A stretch of 64,000 bases of DNA from Clostridiales bacterium (GTDB lineage: Bacteria; Bacillota; Clostridia; Oscillospirales; Acutalibacteraceae), in assembly GCA_019422525.1 (NCBI GenBank), contig JAHZDE010000008.1:85680-149679 (forward strand). Direction: 5' to 3'. Of the stretch, positions 61,485 to 64,000 are shown piece by piece. The notes under the pieces are model-generated. The model ran no database searches. It was not told the origin of the DNA and saw nothing but the letters and a program-made list of their open reading frames with translations. Every line of letters begins with the position of its first letter. Position 1 is the first letter of the stretch. The position numbers and the translations under genes are program-made.

Positions 61485-61560
61485 GGGGCATTAGCTCAGC
61501 TGGGAGAGCGCTACACTGGCAGTGTAGAGGTCAGCGGTTCGATCCCGCTATGCTCCACCA
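61485..61560 (+). tRNA. tRNA-Ala (GGC)
   Basis: 76 nt with encoded CCA. GGGGCAT/ATGCTCC acceptor, anticodon stem CTACA/TGTAG with loop CTGGCAG (GGC), T arm GCGG TTCGATC CCGC. Confidence 0.97.
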
Positions 61561-61599
61561 AAACAGGTTCTATGTTTATCACATGGAACCTGTTTTTTT
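61561..61599 (+). terminator. Terminator of tRNA-Ala
   Basis: AAAACAGGTTC..GAACCTGTTTTTTT, immediately after the CCA. Confidence 0.85.
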
Positions 61600-61710
61600 G
61601 TTTTATGGCTCTCTATTACGAAGGCATGTGATATTTGAGCAAATTTCTGATGGAATTATAGGAAAAATTTAGAGGTTTTATATAAAAATTGATGGCAAAG
61701 AAAATTGTAG

Positions 61711-61739
61711 TTGACATTTATCGGGACAATTGTTATAAT
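61711..61739 (+). promoter_or_regulatory. Promoter of tRNA-Leu
   Basis: Consensus TTGACA (61711-61716), 17-bp spacer, TATAAT (61734-61739). The 112 bp before it hold nothing else recognised. Confidence 0.9.
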
Positions 61740-61751
61740 ATACCTCGTTGA

Positions 61752-61835
61752 GCGCGAGTGCTGGAACAGGCAGACAGGCACGTTTGAGGTGCGTGTGTCT
61801 TTGACGTACGGGTTCAAGTCCCGTCTCGCGCACCA
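61752..61835 (+). tRNA. tRNA-Leu (GAG)
   Basis: 84 nt with long variable arm and encoded CCA. GCGCGAG/CTCGCGC acceptor, anticodon loop TTGAGGT (GAG), T arm GGG TTCAAGT CCC. Confidence 0.96.
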
Positions 61836-61838
61836 TGG

Positions 61839-61888
61839 CGAGTGTTCTTACAGCATTTGAAAAGCTGTAAGAACACTCGTCTTTTTTT
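61839..61888 (+). terminator. Terminator of tRNA-Leu at the element border
   Basis: CGAGTGTTCTTACAGC pairs perfectly with GCTGTAAGAACACTCG, then TCTTTTTTT. The left end of the mobile element lies in or just after it. Confidence 0.9.
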
Positions 61889-61895
61889 GTTGTTT

Positions 61896-63605
61896 TCATC
61901 CGGCGATTTCGGCTGGGGTGTAGTTGACGAACACACCCTTCCGAGTATTGACGGTCACATCAGGGATGGGCAGGGGCAGCATTTTAGGGATTGTGATTTC
62001 TCCCACGCAGTTATAATGGATGCGAAGCCGCTGTTCCCACACACCATCAATTTTCTCCGCATTGTAAACTTCGATCTTCTCAACCAACTCGTTGAGCATC
62101 CGGGGCGTGAGCTTGCGTGCGCGGGTGTACTTTCGCACCAAAGAGATGAACATATCCGTGGTCATAGCTTGGCTGCTCTGCTTCTCGATTTCGGAGCGGA
62201 GCTTTTTGATTTTCTCCGCCAGTTCCTTTTGCTCGTCCTCATACCGTCTGGACATTTTCGTAAAACGGTCGTCGGAGAGCTTGCCGGAAACATTGTCCTC
62301 ATAGATGCGTTCAAACAGCCCGTCCAGTTCTTCGTCACGGGCAAGCAGGGCTTTCAATTCCTTCTCCTTCAGCTTGCGGTCGGTCTCCGCCGCTTGCTGG
62401 GAGTGCCCGATCACCGCTTTCAGAAATTCGTTCTCATAGAGGCTGGCAAACTTCGTCAGACGCCGAATTTCACCAAGCACCACCTGTTCCAGAAAATCTA
62501 CTCGGACATAGTGGGTAGAAGTACAGCTCCCACGGTTGCCCTTATAGTTGGAGCAGTTGAAATACTTGATCTCCGGGTTGCCCTGATTGAAATGGAAGTG
62601 AAGATTGCATCCGCAGTCAGCACAGACCAGAAGGCCGGAGAACATATTGTGCTCGCCTTCGTTGGTGCGGCGCTTGCGGATTTTTCCCCGCTTCTGCTGC
62701 ACCTGCTCAAATACGGATCGTTCGATGATCGGCTCGTGGACATCCTTGAAGATGACCCAATTCTCACGGTCATTCTCCAACCTCTTTTTGTTTTTGTAGG
62801 ATTTGGAGTAGGTCTTGAAGTTGAGAATGTCACCGCAATACTCCTGCAAAGACAGGATTTTGGTCACGGTGGAACTGTTCCACTTGGTAGCGGGCTGCTG
62901 CTTGCCCTTTCCGGGCCGCTTGATGCCTTTTTTCAGCCAATAGGCGCGCGGGGTAAGAATTTCGTCCTTTTCAAGCTGGGCTGCAATCTGTTCCGTCCCG
63001 TAGCCCTCCAGGGTCATGCTGTAAATCCGCCGAACCACCTGGGCGGCTTCATCGTCAACAATCCATCGTTTCGGATTGTTAGGGTCTTTGATGTAACCGT
63101 AGGGAGGCTGGCCCATCGGCTCGCCCGCATTTCCCTTGATCTTGTTGCTGATACGCCGTTTCTTGCTGATGTCGCGGGCGTACCACTCATTGAACAGGTT
63201 GCGCATCGGCGCCAACTCGTTCTCGCCCTCGGCGGTGTCGATGTTATCGGATACCGCCACCAGGCGAATGTCGTGCTCCGGGAAAAATTCCTCTGTCAGT
63301 CTGCCGACCTCGATGTAGTTACGGCCCAAGCGGGAGAGGTCTTTGACAAATACCGCAGCGGCCCGCCCCTGCTCAAGCTGCTGGATCATCTCCACAAAAC
63401 CGGGGCGGTCCATCGTGACGCCGGAAATGCCATCGTCCAGGAAATGGACCAGGTTGGTGTAGCCTTTCTCCTTTGCCACTTTGGTCAACAGCTTTTTCTG
63501 ATTGCCGATGCTGTAACTCTCACCCTCCAGATTATCGTCACGGGAAAGCCGCTCGTAGAGGAAAGCAGTCACGTCACGGGATTTTCTGTTATTCGACTGT
63601 CTCAT
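61896..63605 (-). CDS. Large serine recombinase (TndX-like)
   Basis: 569 aa from ATG 63605 (AAAGGAGG six bases upstream). Resolvase domain about 10-165: catalytic Ser in YERLSRDDNLEGESYSIGNQ or near, LVHFLDDGISGVTMDRPGFV, VFVKDLSRLGRNYIEVGRLT. A recombinase domain follows (PYGYIKDPNNPKRWIVDDEA), then a zinc ribbon (LVCADCGCNLHFH..YFNCSNYKGNRGSC) and a C-terminal coiled coil. Integrates and excises the element. Confidence 0.95.
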   Translation of the reverse strand: MRQSNNRKSRDVTAFLYERLSRDDNLEGESYSIGNQKKLLTKVAKEKGYTNLVHFLDDGISGVTMDRPGFVEMIQQLEQGRAAAVFVKDLSRLGRNYIEVGRLTEEFFPEHDIRLVAVSDNIDTAEGENELAPMRNLFNEWYARDISKKRRISNKIKGNAGEPMGQPPYGYIKDPNNPKRWIVDDEAAQVVRRIYSMTLEGYGTEQIAAQLEKDEILTPRAYWLKKGIKRPGKGKQQPATKWNSSTVTKILSLQEYCGDILNFKTYSKSYKNKKRLENDRENWVIFKDVHEPIIERSVFEQVQQKRGKIRKRRTNEGEHNMFSGLLVCADCGCNLHFHFNQGNPEIKYFNCSNYKGNRGSCTSTHYVRVDFLEQVVLGEIRRLTKFASLYENEFLKAVIGHSQQAAETDRKLKEKELKALLARDEELDGLFERIYEDNVSGKLSDDRFTKMSRRYEDEQKELAEKIKKLRSEIEKQSSQAMTTDMFISLVRKYTRARKLTPRMLNELVEKIEVYNAEKIDGVWEQRLRIHYNCVGEITIPKMLPLPIPDVTVNTRKGVFVNYTPAEIAG

Positions 63606-63701
63606 AAGTCCTCCTTTCCGGACAGCCGAACAGCGCATATCTTGTATTCCCAATACAATTATACCGCTGTCCTCTGCCCGTGTCAGCCGAGTATGGAAAG
63701 T

Positions 63702-63884
63702 TTACATTTTCTCATGTTCGGCTTTCATCAATCGAAGGAGGACACTGCCCAGGGTATCCGGGCTTTCCTCTTTGAAAACAGACTCTACAACAAACGACCT
63801 GTTGCCGAAGCGATAGGTGGTTTTTTCGTTCAAAGGGTTGTCCTGCGGTTTTTTACCGCTTGAAACAGAATGATGATCTTGCAT
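63702..63884 (-). CDS. tnpW: TnpW-like transposon-encoded protein
   Basis: 60 aa from ATG 63884 (AAAGGGG upstream). Core TTYRFGNRSFVVESVFKEES and a charged helical end. This pattern is the TnpW family, seen beside serine recombinases in conjugative elements; function unknown. Confidence 0.7.
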   Translation of the reverse strand: MQDHHSVSSGKKPQDNPLNEKTTYRFGNRSFVVESVFKEESPDTLGSVLLRLMKAEHEKM

Positions 63885-63896
63885 AATAATCCCCTT

Positions 63897-64000
63897 TCAT
63901 TTGCGTATAGTCGAAAACGAAAGAGGCAAAAAACGGATGGCTGCTGGCCGCAGCTCCACGGGAATCTCACCCCGGCCCATGCTGATGGGTGCGCCGCGCA
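63897..64000 (-). CDS. Partial gene at the right window edge
   Basis: The frame is open from the edge to TGA 63897, reading RGAPISMGRGEIPVELRPAA and ending FLPLSFSTIRK. It lies 12 bp upstream of tnpW on the same strand, so an operon is likely. Too short to name a family. Confidence 0.5.
   Translation of the reverse strand, partial: RGAPISMGRGEIPVELRPAAIRFLPLSFSTIRK

Larger units (their letters stand above)
61889..64000. mobile_element. End of an integrative element (serine recombinase/TnpW type)
   Basis: Recombinase, TnpW and the end of a third gene all point left, toward tRNA-Leu. The order is that of the terminal module of ICEs and genomic islands in gut Clostridia. The right part is outside the window; the left border is not exactly fixed. 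Confidence 0.75.

Noticed and set aside
61412..61672. Open frames across tRNA-Ala
   Set aside because: They include the complete tRNA and its terminator and give no protein-like sequence.
61842..63863. A 673-codon open frame on the + strand
   Set aside because: Fully antisense to the serine recombinase, whose motifs, start and ribosome site are clear.

Overview
The window looks like a chromosome segment of a gut-type Firmicute, most likely class Clostridia, order Oscillospirales. The reasons are strong AGGAGG-type ribosome binding sites, an rplU-prp-rpmA cluster whose L27 carries the Prp-cleaved N-terminal extension, an L21-leader-like region, a DUF6809 gene, and a TnpW/serine-recombinase element end of the kind common in gut Clostridia. 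These are inferences from gene content; no 16S rRNA is present.

Positions 1-13,533 read as a defence or stress island. Three + strand genes (1-5423) all carry zinc ribbons: an SPFH-type protein cut by the window edge, a zinc-ribbon/TPR/TIR protein, and a zinc-ribbon membrane protein with two DUF6591-like repeats. On the minus strand follow a GmrSD (DUF262/DUF1524) gene broken by an internal deletion and a type I restriction-modification operon hsdM-hsdS-(SEFIR/TIR gene)-hsdR. The SEFIR gene sits inside the operon with a 1-bp gap on one side and a 9-bp gap on the other.

Positions 13,815-45,474 are a siphovirus-like prophage of about 31.6 kb inserted in a tRNA-Thr(CGT) gene. A perfect 49-bp direct repeat (the tRNA 3' end including CCA) marks both ends, with an 18-bp arm repeat just inside each end. 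In order it holds: an integrase reduced to its catalytic domain; a candidate small RNA; accessory genes (PH domain, lipoprotein, DUF5067 membrane protein, and a 45-codon gene with a LexA-type box); repressor and operator region; early genes; a recombination module (SbcC-like ATPase, RecT, MBL-fold enzyme); a replication gene and RusA; a late regulator; a frameshifted methyltransferase; HNH and terminase; HK97-type head genes; tail genes with a probable -1 frameshift chaperone; endolysin; and holin.

Positions 45,502-61,888 are host core genome: nth, a TraX-like gene, a NYN/OST-HTH protein, hisH-hisF, rplU-prp-rpmA, obgE-mrnC, a YitT-family gene, rsmF, ilvE, an ADP-ribosylglycohydrolase-like gene, a lipoprotein, and tRNA-Ala(GGC) and tRNA-Leu(GAG). 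Immediately after the tRNA-Leu terminator begins a second mobile element (large serine recombinase, TnpW, and the end of a further gene) that runs off the right edge.
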